Positions 40,246-48,624 of a stretch of 64,000 nt of DNA are shown here, one piece after another. The notes beneath the pieces were generated by a model that did no database searches, was not told the DNA's origin, and saw only the letters and a list, made by a program, of their open reading frames with translations. Source of the DNA: Nitrospirota bacterium (lineage in GTDB: Bacteria; Nitrospirota; UBA9217); assembly GCA_020052615.1 (NCBI GenBank), contig JAGVOT010000017.1, forward strand, positions 62,001 to 126,000. Direction: 5' to 3'. How positions within the stretch are numbered: position 1 is the first letter of the stretch; every line of letters begins with the position of its first letter. The position numbers and the translations under genes are program-made.

Positions 40246-41601
40246 TCACCGTGTCACCTTGTCCCCGCGTCCCCGTGTCAGGATTTTTGAGGCTGTCCCC
40301 GCGAGATCATACTCCATGGCATCGGTGATCGTAACCTCCACGAACTCCCCGGGCAGCGCCTCGGTCTCGGACAGGTATACGACGCCGTCGATCTCAGGCG
40401 CCTGGGACTGCGTCCTGCCGAACAGGACATCATCTTCCATACCATCCACGAGCACAGTCCTGGTCGTGCCGACGAGCGCCCTGTTCTTCTTGAGCGATAT
40501 CTTCGCCTGGGCCTTCATGATCAGGTCGAGCCGTTCCCGGGCTGTCTCGGCCGGGACCTGTTTCAGCAGCAGCGCGGCAGGCGTCCCTTCCTCGGGAGAA
40601 TAGGTGAACACCCCGAGGTGTTCGAACTCAGCTTCACGGACGAAGGCCAACAGCCGCTTGAAGGCCGCGTCGGTCTCGCCGGGAAAGCCTGTGATCAACG
40701 ATGTCCTGAGCGCGATCCCCGGCACCCGCTTCCGAAGCTTCTCGATGGTGCGCCTGATGTCCCGCGAGGCCCCCCTGCGGTTCATGGCCGCAAGAACGGC
40801 ATCGTCGATATGCTGGACCGGGATATCGAGATACTTGCAGACCTTTGCTTCCTCCGCCATGACCGCCATGAGCCCGTCGCTGATACGTCCGGGGTACGCG
40901 TACATCAGCCGGACCCAGGCAATGCCGCGGACCCGTGTCAGCCTTCTCAGGAGCACGGGCAGGTCGGTCTTGCCGTCGCGGTATCCCGTCGAGTCCTGGG
41001 CAAGGAGAACGAGCTCCTTCGCACCGTCGTCCGCAAGGCTCCTGGCCTCCTCGATGATAGATGCAGAAGGCCTGCTGGCGAAGTTCCCCCGGATGATCGG
41101 AATGGCGCAGTAGGAGCAGCGGTTGCTGCAGCCTTCGGCGATCTTGAGATACCGGTAGTGGCGCGGCGTCGTGCTCACCCGCGGGAGGCCGAAGACCAGC
41201 TTCGGCGCGGAGACCTGCATAACCGGCGCTCCGCCGCCCAGGGCGCGGTCACAGATCTCGCCGATGCGGGAGATCTCCGCCGTGCCGATGATGGCGTCGG
41301 CCTCAGGAAGCTCCTTCCGCAATTCGTCGCTGTAGCGCTGCGCGAGGCAGCCGGCAACGACGAGGGCTCGGCACTTCCCGCCCTTTTTCATCTTCGCGGC
41401 GTCTAGGATCGCCTCGATGGATTCATCCTTCGCGGACTCGATGAATCCGCACGTGTTCACCACGATGACATCGGCCTCGGTCTGGTCGGATGTGACCTCG
41501 AAGCCGGAATCGGAAAGTACCCCGAGCATCTGCTCCGCATCGACCTGGTTCTTGGGACATCCCAGGCTGATCATGCCTATTTTATACGGTTTTTTTCTCA
41601 C
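40246..41601 (-). CDS. rimO: Ribosomal protein S12 methylthiotransferase RimO
   Basis: A 451-residue radical-SAM enzyme starting at GTG 41601. Domain order is UPF0004 (LGCPKNQVDAEQM, NTCGFIESAKDESI with three cluster Cys), radical SAM CSYCAIP (about 153-159) and a C-terminal TRAM domain (TRTVLVDGMEDDVLFGRTQ). It adds a methylthio group to Asp89 of S12 using two 4Fe-4S clusters. LGCPKNQVDAEQM and CSYCAIP separate it from MiaB. Co-located with ribosomal genes, consistent with the role. Confidence 0.93.
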   Translation of the reverse strand: MRKKPYKIGMISLGCPKNQVDAEQMLGVLSDSGFEVTSDQTEADVIVVNTCGFIESAKDESIEAILDAAKMKKGGKCRALVVAGCLAQRYSDELRKELPEADAIIGTAEISRIGEICDRALGGGAPVMQVSAPKLVFGLPRVSTTPRHYRYLKIAEGCSNRCSYCAIPIIRGNFASRPSASIIEEARSLADDGAKELVLLAQDSTGYRDGKTDLPVLLRRLTRVRGIAWVRLMYAYPGRISDGLMAVMAEEAKVCKYLDIPVQHIDDAVLAAMNRRGASRDIRRTIEKLRKRVPGIALRTSLITGFPGETDAAFKRLLAFVREAEFEHLGVFTYSPEEGTPAALLLKQVPAETARERLDLIMKAQAKISLKKNRALVGTTRTVLVDGMEDDVLFGRTQSQAPEIDGVVYLSETEALPGEFVEVTITDAMEYDLAGTASKILTRGRGDKVTR

Positions 41602-41739
41602 GCCTTTGGACCTGTGGTTGTGCTGCGAGCAGGCAGGGTATCATCTGGCAGTTGTGATCACCGCAACCACGACACTCTCGAATACGGTACACTATACCAC
41701 GGAGGGCCTCAGCGGACAATGCAAATCCCCTAGAATCCT

Positions 41740-42022
41740 CCGGACATCGCGAGAAAACCATCCATCTTCTCATTGGTTCCCGCAGCCGTTTCGACAGGGT
41801 CCTGGTAATGGCCCAGAGCAATTTGTATCCCAGCTCACGGTCCATGATCAGGATCTTGTCGAGCTCGGTCTTATTGATGGAAGCAGCGCTGCATCGCTGT
41901 TGGCGATTGCATGGGCCGACCGGGGAAAGTTGTCGATGAGCGCCATCTCGCCGAAGCAGTCCCCCGGCTTCAGGACCGCCAGGGCCTCTTCGCCGATGTG
42001 CGCGATGTGCTTCCTCGGCGAC
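41740..42022 (-). pseudogene. Remnant of a cyclic nucleotide-binding (Crp-like) domain gene
   Basis: On the minus strand, [36 protein letters not shown] and NSDAALLP read in one frame, after which the frame shifts by one near 41875-41885 and continues [19 protein letters not shown] and LWAITRTLSKRLRE. These are the phosphate-binding cassette ([18 protein letters not shown]) and following helices of a cNMP-binding domain. The 5' end is missing exactly where a 28-base dispersed repeat begins at 42023. The gene is therefore truncated and frameshifted. Confidence 0.8.
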
Positions 42023-42050
42023 CTCGCTTAGAAGCGCCTACTTTTGGTTG
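42023..42050. repeat. Exact second copy of a 28-base repeat
   Basis: The 28 bases beginning CTCGCTTAGAAGCG and ending TTTTGGTTG are identical to 33274-33301. The copy abuts the truncated cNMP gene. Confidence 0.8.
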
Positions 42051-42064
42051 TGAAAAACTGATCT

Positions 42065-42430
42065 TTATCGATGGGTCCGGTCCATCTCGAACGCGTTCCG
42101 GATAAGCTCCACCTTTTCTCCGCTGATGGCAATCACATCGAACCGGCAGGGCATCTGGTGGAGCTTTTTGAACTTCAGGTAGCCCAGCGCGGCCTTGACC
42201 ATGCGCTCCTGCTTCCGCGGGGTCACCGCCAGTTCGGGCGCTCCATAGGCATCGGTCGTCCGGGTCTTTACCTCCACGAACACCACCGTGCCGTTGTCCA
42301 GGGCGATCACGTCGATCTCGCCATAGGGAGCCGTGTAGTTTCGCTCCAGGACGACGTAGCCCTGTTCGATAAGATACTTCGCCGCGCGGTCCTCACCGGA
42401 CCTTCCGAGGATCTTCCGGAGCAGGCTCAC
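42065..42430 (-). CDS. yraN: YraN/UPF0102 family endonuclease-like protein
   Basis: A 121-residue protein starting at GTG 42430, overlapping the rnhB stop by four bases. The Holliday-junction-resolvase-like fold shows in GEDRAAKYLIEQGYVVLERNY and the catalytic GEIDVIALDNGTVVFVEVKTR (Asp, Glu-x-Lys). Function is not established in most bacteria. Its place after rnhB is conserved in many genomes. Confidence 0.9.
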   Translation of the reverse strand: MSLLRKILGRSGEDRAAKYLIEQGYVVLERNYTAPYGEIDVIALDNGTVVFVEVKTRTTDAYGAPELAVTPRKQERMVKAALGYLKFKKLHQMPCRFDVIAISGEKVELIRNAFEMDRTHR

Positions 42431-43116
42431 CGCGGCCGTTCCTGCAGCATTCCCGCGACAGGTTGAAAACTCTTTCGGTGGACATCGCAGGGACCGTGCC
42501 GCAGGAGCAGTTCCAGATGTTCCTTCGTGCCGTATCCCTTGTGCTTTGGGAAATTATACTGCGGATACCGTTCATGGAGTTCCCGCATGAGCCGGTCGCG
42601 CGTTACCTTGGCAAGGATCGAGGCGGCTGCGATGGAGTGGCTGAGACAGTCGCCCTTGACGATCGGCCGTTGGGGAATGGATACGCGCGGGAGGGTGAAA
42701 TTGCCGTCGATCAGCAGGTGGTCCGGCAGCGGGGAGATGCATTCGAGCGCCCGCTCCATTGCAATGATGGAGGCCTCGAGGATATTGACCTCGTCGATCG
42801 TGCGTTCATCGACGATGCCGATGCCGTAGGCAGCGGAGGCGGCAATGATCTCATCGTACAGCCGCTCCCGCCTTCCCTCGGCCACCTGCTTCGAATCCGT
42901 GACCCCGGGGATAAGGAGTCCTTCAGGAAAAACGACCGCGGCAGCCACGACCGGCCCTGCCAGCGGTCCTCTGCCTGCCTCATCCAGACCCGCGACCCGG
43001 CAAGCTCCGTCCTGATAAGCGCTCCGCTCAAAAAAAAGGAGGTCACATGCACCCGAAGGCAATCCCGCCCTGCCGGCTGCTTTGACATCACGCGGAAGGG
43101 AGCCTTGACGGGGCAT
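42427..43116 (-). CDS. rnhB: Ribonuclease HII
   Basis: A 229-residue enzyme. The catalytic DEAGRGPLAGPVVAAAV gives Asp and Glu; the third and fourth acids lie in LLIDGNF and KVTRDRLM. SKQVAEGRRERLYDEI and HSIAAASILAKVTRD are further signatures. It removes ribonucleotides from RNA-DNA hybrids in the cytoplasm. About 30 extra residues precede the fold compared with shorter homologues; a later start is possible. It lies after rplS in the typical translation/processing cluster. Confidence 0.92.
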   Translation of the reverse strand: MPRQGSLPRDVKAAGRAGLPSGACDLLFFERSAYQDGACRVAGLDEAGRGPLAGPVVAAAVVFPEGLLIPGVTDSKQVAEGRRERLYDEIIAASAAYGIGIVDERTIDEVNILEASIIAMERALECISPLPDHLLIDGNFTLPRVSIPQRPIVKGDCLSHSIAAASILAKVTRDRLMRELHERYPQYNFPKHKGYGTKEHLELLLRHGPCDVHRKSFQPVAGMLQERPR

Positions 43117-43129
43117 AAGGACCTCGGTC

Positions 43130-43200
43130 TGAATTCAATTAGACGTTCAACGTTGAATGTTCCGGGAGGACACCCTGATCATTGAACCTTAACCTTGCAT
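43130..43200. repeat. Periodic TTCAACGTTGAA units
   Basis: The rplS-rnhB gap contains TTAGACGTTCAACGTTGAA, TGTTCCGGGAGG and ATTGAACCTTAACCTTG, a degenerate set of TTGAAC-type units. It is another family of the intergenic elements. Confidence 0.5.
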
Positions 43201-43209
43201 GCGATCTTC

Positions 43210-43608
43210 TTACTTCGCAGGTTCGGCAGACTGATCGGGACCAGCCACGGAAGCCAGGGAGCGTTCCTTCTCTTTGATCCTGGCCGCTTTACCGCGCAGT
43301 TCGCGGAGATAGTACAGCTTGGCCCTGCGGATCTTGCCTTCCTTCGCGATCTCGATCTTGTCGATCATGGGCGAATGGACCGGGAAAAGACGCTCCACGC
43401 CGACGCCGTAGGAAAGCTTCCGCACCCGGACGACCTCGCGCGATCCCGCTCCCTGGCGTCCGATCACCACGCCCTCGAAGATCTGGATCCTTTCCTTGTC
43501 GCCTTCAACGACCTTCGCGTGGACCTTGATCGTGTCGCCCACCCGGAAGGCCGGTATCCCCTGCTTCAGCTGGGGCTTCTCGATAGCGTTCAGAATGATA
43601 TTGCTCAT
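43210..43608 (-). CDS. rplS: 50S ribosomal protein L19
   Basis: A 132-residue protein; start at 43608 ([18 protein letters not shown]) with AAGGAGG upstream. The family pattern [34 protein letters not shown] and [20 protein letters not shown] is complete. The tail ([12 protein letters not shown]) extends past the usual ~115 residues. It sits at the 30S-50S interface. Gene order trmD-rplS-rnhB is standard. Confidence 0.95.
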   Translation of the reverse strand: MSNIILNAIEKPQLKQGIPAFRVGDTIKVHAKVVEGDKERIQIFEGVVIGRQGAGSREVVRVRKLSYGVGVERLFPVHSPMIDKIEIAKEGKIRRAKLYYLRELRGKAARIKEKERSLASVAGPDQSAEPAK

Positions 43609-43639
43609 GGCAAACCTCCTTAAGATCAGCAAAACATAT

Positions 43640-43709
43640 GGTAAAGTGTAAAGTGCAAATTGCAAATCAGAACTATACTGTCTCAGGCATGCAATTTACA
43701 ATTTGAAAT
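43640..43709. repeat. Periodic GCAAATT/AATTTGC units
   Basis: The rplS-trmD gap has AAGTGTAAAGTGCAAATTGC on the left and GCAATTTACAATTTGAAATT on the right, loosely inverted. No gene or clear terminator is seen. Confidence 0.5.
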
Positions 43710-44465
43710 TTATAAATTCAAATCCTTTTTCAGCTCCTCGATGATCTTCCTGTCCTCGTCGGTCAGGTCCGCGGTCTCTAATAGATCAGGCCTCTTGATG
43801 AGCGTGGCCCGAAGGGACTGGCGGCGGCGCCATTTTCCGATGGCGTCGTGGTTCCCCGAGAGCAAAACTTCGGGCACCTTCATGCCCCGGTACTCGGCCG
43901 GACGGGTATAGTGCGGATGGTCCAGCAATCCGTCGCCGAAGGAATCCCGGTAGGCCGACTCTTCGTCTCCCAGTACGCCGGGAATCAGCCTCGCCGCGGC
44001 GTCGATCACTACCAGCGCCGCGAGCTCACCGCCGGTCAGCACATAATCGCCCAGGGAAAGCTCTTCGTCAACGTCCGCGTCTTTTACGCGTTCGTCTATG
44101 GCCTCATAGTGTCCGCAGAGCAGAACGATCCGTCGTGATTCCCGGGAAAGCCTTTCCGCATACCGCTGATCGAACAACCTGCCTTGCGGAGAAAGCAGGA
44201 TGGTCAGTGTTTTCTCGCCGGGATGTGCGGCTTTCACCGCTTCAACGGCCTTCATGATGGGCTCGGGTTTCAGCACCATCCCGGCCTCGCCGCCGTAAGG
44301 GCTGTCGTCGGCTGTCCGGTGTTTATCCTCGGTGTAATCCCTGATGTTCCACAACCGCACGGCCAAGAGACCCTTCTCCTGGGCGCGCTTCAGTATGCTT
44401 TCACCGAGCGGCCCGGCGAGGATCCCCGGAAACAGGGTGAGCACTTCGAACGTTAGCTTTGCCAT
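43710..44465 (-). CDS. trmD: tRNA (guanine37-N1)-methyltransferase
   Basis: A 251-residue SPOUT methyltransferase: MAKLTFEVLTLFPGILAGPL start, HRTADDSPYGGEAGMVLKPE, LLCGHYEAIDERV and SLGDYVLTGGELAALVVIDA trefoil-knot motifs, and the C-terminal WRRRQSLRATLIKRPDLL. It methylates G37 of tRNAs to prevent frameshifting. It is adjacent to rimM (one-base gap) in the standard order. Confidence 0.96.
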   Translation of the reverse strand: MAKLTFEVLTLFPGILAGPLGESILKRAQEKGLLAVRLWNIRDYTEDKHRTADDSPYGGEAGMVLKPEPIMKAVEAVKAAHPGEKTLTILLSPQGRLFDQRYAERLSRESRRIVLLCGHYEAIDERVKDADVDEELSLGDYVLTGGELAALVVIDAAARLIPGVLGDEESAYRDSFGDGLLDHPHYTRPAEYRGMKVPEVLLSGNHDAIGKWRRRQSLRATLIKRPDLLETADLTDEDRKIIEELKKDLNL

Positions 44466-44466
44466 T

Positions 44467-44970
44467 TCAATCCAGCAGACCTTCCGTCACATGAATGACC
44501 ATGCGCTTTGCGGTGCGGTCGATCTGGCGGACAACTTCGCGCGTGGCAGGAAGATAGATCTCTTTCCTGCCCGCTTTCAGCACGTATACATCATTGCTGC
44601 CCGTTTCGAAGATGTCGATGATCGTGCCGAGTTTTTCCCCGGCTTCCGATTCGACCTCCATGCCGATGAGTTCGAACCAGTAGTACTGCCCCTCGGGCAG
44701 CGGGACCGCCTCTTCCCGGGGAACCTGCACCAGCCAGCCGTTCAGCTCGCGTGCCTTCTCGGGAGTGTCATAGCCCTTGAGCAGAAGCACCGGTTCGCCG
44801 TTCATATATCTGACCGATGTTACGGCGCACGCCTTTTCCTCTCCGCGGGGAGAGGTAAGGTAGACCCGTCGCAGGTCCTTGAACCGCTCCGGATGGTCCG
44901 TCATAGGTTCGATCTTGATCTCCCCCTTGACGCCAAAGGTCTTCCGTGCCTTGCCGATGGTGATGAGCAT
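44467..44970 (-). CDS. rimM: Ribosome maturation factor RimM
   Basis: A 167-residue protein with the N-terminal beta-barrel (TIGKARKTFGVKGEIKIEPM) and C-terminal PRC barrel (EGQYYWFELIGMEVESEAG, GSNDVYVLKAGRKEIYLPA). It assists 30S head maturation. It lies between rpsP and trmD; the KH-domain gene (khpA) often present between rpsP and rimM is absent here, leaving only 68 bases. Confidence 0.95.
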   Translation of the reverse strand: MLITIGKARKTFGVKGEIKIEPMTDHPERFKDLRRVYLTSPRGEEKACAVTSVRYMNGEPVLLLKGYDTPEKARELNGWLVQVPREEAVPLPEGQYYWFELIGMEVESEAGEKLGTIIDIFETGSNDVYVLKAGRKEIYLPATREVVRQIDRTAKRMVIHVTEGLLD

Positions 44971-45038
44971 CTTGCCAAAAGCGTGCAGACACGTCGGCGG
45001 CTCGACCGAACTCGCCGAAGTCCTGCCAGTTGGACAGC

Positions 45039-45302
45039 CTACTTCGACGCGGCGAACTGCTTCATGATCCCCACCTTGGAGAGCAGGGACTTCACCGTAT
45101 CGGTCGGGACAGCGCCCTTCTTCAGCCAGTCGAGGGTCTTTTCCTGGTTCACGATCACCGGAGCGGCCTTCTTGAGCGGATCGTAGGTACCGATCATCTC
45201 GATGAAACGACCATCGCGCGGAGAGCGGGAATCAGCGATCACCACCCGGTAGAACGGCTTCTTGTGGGTGCCCATCCTCTTAAGTCTGATCTTCACTGCC
45301 AT
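45039..45302 (-). CDS. rpsP: 30S ribosomal protein S16
   Basis: An 87-residue protein: [20 protein letters not shown] start, [21 protein letters not shown] and a C-terminal [17 protein letters not shown]. Typical in length and order, following ffh. The first gene of the rpsP-rimM-trmD-rplS group. Confidence 0.96.
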   Translation of the reverse strand: MAVKIRLKRMGTHKKPFYRVVIADSRSPRDGRFIEMIGTYDPLKKAAPVIVNQEKTLDWLKKGAVPTDTVKSLLSKVGIMKQFAASK

Positions 45303-45337
45303 GTTCTCACCTCTTTCTGAAAATTACGTCATTTTTA

Positions 45338-45388
45338 CCGCGGAGACCGCCGAGATCGCTGAGTTGTTCGCTGCGACCTCTGCGGTGA
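45338..45388. repeat. Periodic CCGCGGAGACCG units
   Basis: The ffh-rpsP gap contains ACCGCGGAGACCGCCGAGAT and GCTGAG, facing GCTGCGACCTCTGCGGTG. It is another inverted periodic element. Confidence 0.55.
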
Positions 45389-45401
45389 ATACAGTTCTTT
45401 G

Positions 45402-46736
45402 CTAGAACGGCATGCGGCCGCCCAGCATCCGGCCCATGTTCTTCATTTTTCCGCCCTTCATCGCCTTCATCATCTTGCGCATCTCGGCGAACTGCTTCAG
45501 GAGCCTGTTCACGTCCTGCACCTGGGTGCCGCTGCCTTTCGCGATGCGTGCCCGGCGGCTGCCGCTGATGATCGTATAATCCCTGCGCTCACGGAAGGTC
45601 ATGGAACTGATGATGGCGTCCACCTTTGTCAGCTCCTTGTCGTTCACGTCGGCGTCGGGAAGCTTCATCTTGCTCATCCCGGGGATCATGCCCATGATCG
45701 ACCCGAGGCCGCCCATCTTCTTCACCTGCTTGAGCTGGCCCCGGAAGTCCTCGAGGTCGAACTCGTTCTTCTTCAGCTTCTTGGCGAGCTTTTCGGCCTC
45801 TTCCGCGTTGACCGTTTCCTGCGCCTTTTCGATGAGCGACATCACGTCGCCCATGCCGAGGATGCGCGAGGCCATGCGGTCCGGGAAGAACGGCTCCAGG
45901 GCGTCCAACTTCTCGCCCATGCCCGTGAACTTGACCGGCTTGCCGGTTACAGCTTTTACCGACAGGGCAGCGCCGCCGCGAGCGTCGCCGTCAAGCTTGG
46001 TAAGGACAACGCCGTCGAAACCGATCTCGCGATTGAACGCCTCGGCGATGTTCACGGCCTCCTGGCCTGTCATGGCGTCTGCCACGAACAGGACCTCCTG
46101 AGGCTTCACCCCGGCCTTGATCTGCCGGAGCTCTTCCATGAGCAGCTCGTCGATCTGGAGCCGCCCGGCCGTGTCAAGGATCACCACATCATAGAGCGAC
46201 CGCTCTGCCCAGGCCTTCGCGTCCCTGCAGATGGCAACAGGGTCGCGCGACTCCGAGGCGAACGCGTCGACGCCCACCTGCCGGGCGAGGGTCTTCAACT
46301 GTTCGATGGCCGCCGGCCGCCGGGTATCCGCGGGAACGAGAAGGACCTTTCTGCCGTCCTTCTTGAAGTTCTTCGCCAGCTTGCCCGCCGTGGTTGTCTT
46401 GCCGGAGCCCTGCAGGCCCACCATCATGATGACCGTGGGCGGATTCGGCGACAGATGCAGCTTCGACTGCTTGCCGCCCAGCAGCCCGACCAGTTCATCG
46501 TGAACGACCTTGATCACCTGCTGGCCCGGCGTGAGACTGGTCAGGATATCCTGACCGACAGCACGCTCCTGGACCTTGCCGATGAACTCCTTGACGACCT
46601 TGAAGTTGACGTCCGCTTCGAGGAGCGCCAGGCGAACTTCGCGCAAAGCTTCCTTGACGTCGTCTTCCTTCAGGACGCCCCTGCCGCGAAGCTTCTTGAA
46701 AACGCTCTCTAATTTACCTGTTAAGGCATCAAACAT
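45402..46736 (-). CDS. ffh: Signal recognition particle protein Ffh
   Basis: A 444-residue protein; start at 46736 (MFDALTGKLESVFKKLRG) chosen over a 19-codon extension. N-domain, then G-domain motifs GLQGSGKTTTAGKLA (G1), DTRRPAAIEQLK, VILDTAGRLQ (G3) and LTKLDGDARGG (G4), followed by the Met-rich M-domain with MGGLGSIMGMIPGMSKMKLP and SGSRRARIAKGSGT. It binds signal peptides and 4.5S RNA and docks with FtsY. It leads the rpsP cluster. Confidence 0.96.
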   Translation of the reverse strand: MFDALTGKLESVFKKLRGRGVLKEDDVKEALREVRLALLEADVNFKVVKEFIGKVQERAVGQDILTSLTPGQQVIKVVHDELVGLLGGKQSKLHLSPNPPTVIMMVGLQGSGKTTTAGKLAKNFKKDGRKVLLVPADTRRPAAIEQLKTLARQVGVDAFASESRDPVAICRDAKAWAERSLYDVVILDTAGRLQIDELLMEELRQIKAGVKPQEVLFVADAMTGQEAVNIAEAFNREIGFDGVVLTKLDGDARGGAALSVKAVTGKPVKFTGMGEKLDALEPFFPDRMASRILGMGDVMSLIEKAQETVNAEEAEKLAKKLKKNEFDLEDFRGQLKQVKKMGGLGSIMGMIPGMSKMKLPDADVNDKELTKVDAIISSMTFRERRDYTIISGSRRARIAKGSGTQVQDVNRLLKQFAEMRKMMKAMKGGKMKNMGRMLGGRMPF

Positions 46737-46888
46737 GGGAACCTGCGTTTGGCAAAGAATATGAATAATAGAAGAAAAGCCCATTATTGTCAAGGATTAT
46801 CTCGACGGGAAGAACAGTTTCCCACGGCGCGCGAGCCGTTTTGGCACGATGATCGGGCATCAGTTTCGTGATTTAGTTGCAAAATATA

Positions 46889-46951
46889 TTGACTAATATT
46901 AAACTTACAATTATAATATGTGTTAATAATTGCAACATATTTTACAGGAGG
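46889..46951 (+). promoter_or_regulatory. Promoter and operator-like leader of the rhodanese gene
   Basis: A near-consensus promoter: TTGACT (46889-46894), 17 bases, TATAAT (46912-46917). An inverted repeat AATATGT/ACATATT (46915-46921 with 46935-46941) covers the start site, followed by TATTTTACAGGAGG. The last block and the TTGCA before it also occur upstream of the arsR gene. The AGGAGG at 46946 has no start codon at the right distance, and the leader is ~200 bases long. Confidence 0.75.
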
Positions 46952-47127
46952 TTGCCAAAGCTCGAATTTTAGTTCGTCCAAAGCCGCTGATTTTTGGTCA
47001 CTTAAGCTCCTAGTCCCACCATGGAGCTTCGTTCCTCAGGGTTGAACTGACTTATTCTAATCGCTCGCTCCTGGATTTACGATACAAAATCTGCCTTCAA
47101 TAGGCACAGCATAAGGAGGAAAGCTCT

Positions 47128-48540
47128 ATGTTGCGAAAATGCATCAGCACCTTTTCATTCGCAGCGGCACTGATGATCGGATCATTCGCCGGTCAGGCCG
47201 CGGCGCAGGAAAAGGCCGCAGCGCCGGCACAGCCGCCGACCAAGCCCTCAGTGGCCAAGGTCTGCGGGAACTGCCACCAGCCCCAACCCGGTAATCTCCG
47301 GGGAAATTTCGACAGCGTAGCGTACAAGACCAAATCGATCCAGGTCAAGATCGATGAGGCAACGGAGATACTGCGGTTCGACGACAATCTCAAGATCATG
47401 AACGTCCAGGCCCCGGCCGACAACCCGGACCAGCCGCTCTACGGCCTCAAGAAGGGCAAAGAGGTCCGCATCGAGTTCACGGAGAAGGACGGCAAGAAGT
47501 TCGCCACCCTTATATCGGCCAAGACGACCATCAAGGTCGCGCCCGAGAAGCAGGTCAAGACCGAGGACGTGGAGAAGCTCGTTGCCCAGGGACCGAAGAA
47601 GGGCAAGTATATGCTCATCGACGCCCGGCCGCTCCCCCGATTCCAGGAGGGATCCATCCCCACGGCCATCAACATCCCCTTCCCTGCTTTCGAAAAGATG
47701 AAGGACAAGCTTCCGGCCGATAAGGCATCGCTGATCGTCTACTACTGCGCAGGTGTTACCTGAGCGATGAGCCCTGACTCCGCCCGGCGGGCGGAAAAGC
47801 TTGGATACACCAATGTGAAGGTTTACGTGGACGGCACACCGGAGTGGGTGAAGCGCAACCACCTCGTGCTGTCAACGCAGTTCCTGAAGGAAGCATGGAT
47901 CGACAAGGATATCCCGCATGTGCTGGTGGATGTGCGGCCGGCAGCAGAATCTGAAAAGGGATTCATCAAGGGCGCTGTCACGGTCCCCGCTGCAGGGATC
48001 GAGAAGGCGATCGCCAGGTTCCCGCCCAAGGACAAGAAAGCGCCGATCATGATCTACGACCAGAAGGGCGGTGCTGACGCGGTGAAGGCTGCAAAAGCGC
48101 TCATTGCCGCAGGCTACGCTCCCGTGGACATCGTCTCCGGCGGTTTCGATGCGTGGAAGGCAGCGGGCTTCCCGGTCCAGACAGGCATGCTCGCAGAGAA
48201 CATCGTGTACGTGCCCAAGCCGCGGCCCGGTGAGATTGCCATCGAGGAGTTCGCCAAGATCGCCAAGGCAACGCCGCCGGACACGCTGATCCTCGATGTG
48301 CGGAACCGCGACGAAGGCAACGCCGGCATGATCAAAGGCGCGAAGCTGGTGCCCGACGAAGAGATCCTGGACCGGTTCGCCGAGATCCCGAAGGACAAGA
48401 AGATCGTGGCCCACTGCTCAACGGGAGTCCGCGCCGAGATGGCCTACCACAAGCTGAAGGAGAAGGGCTACACCGTCCAGTTCCTGAACGCCAAGGTGGA
48501 CATCAACGACAAGGGCGAGTTCAAGCTCGAAAAGCCGTAA
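47128..48540 (+). CDS. Selenocysteine-containing secreted triple-rhodanese protein (in-frame UGA at codon 212)
   Basis: From ATG 47128 (AAGGAGG upstream) the frame runs 211 codons to TGA 47761-47763, then continues in frame to 48540: 470 residues if UGA is read as Sec. Signal peptide to ~28; a c-haem-like motif CGNCH at 46-50; a small beta domain to ~140. Then come three rhodanese domains. Domain 1 has LIVYYCAGVT-Sec-AMSPDSARRAEKLGY: Cys207 and Sec212 match a C-x4-C pattern in homologues. Domain 2 (about 240-340) has YDQKGGADAV and no Cys. Domain 3 has active Cys430 in AHCSTGVRAE. The stop falls inside domain 1, so a truncated product would be non-functional. A terminator follows at 48565. 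Confidence 0.83.
47761..47795 (+). promoter_or_regulatory. SECIS-like element of the rhodanese gene
   Basis: After the UGA and 15 bases, TCCGCCC (47779-47785) pairs perfectly with GGGCGGA (47789-47795). With the last pair open the loop CGGCG begins 21 bases after the UGA, as in the two other genes. Confidence 0.7.
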
Positions 48541-48564
48541 GCTCAACCGCCGCGCCGACCAGAA

Positions 48565-48598
48565 AGCCCCGGAGGCATATCCTCCGGGGCTTTTTTTA
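48565..48598 (+). terminator. Rho-independent terminator of the rhodanese gene
   Basis: An 11-base stem AGCCCCGGAGG/CCTCCGGGGCT (48565-48575 with 48581-48591) with loop CATAT, then TTTTTTT. It lies 25 bases after the final stop, confirming that transcription is expected to reach the end of the read-through frame. Confidence 0.94.
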
Positions 48599-48624
48599 TG
48601 CGTGAGCGAACCGCGGGGACAGGA

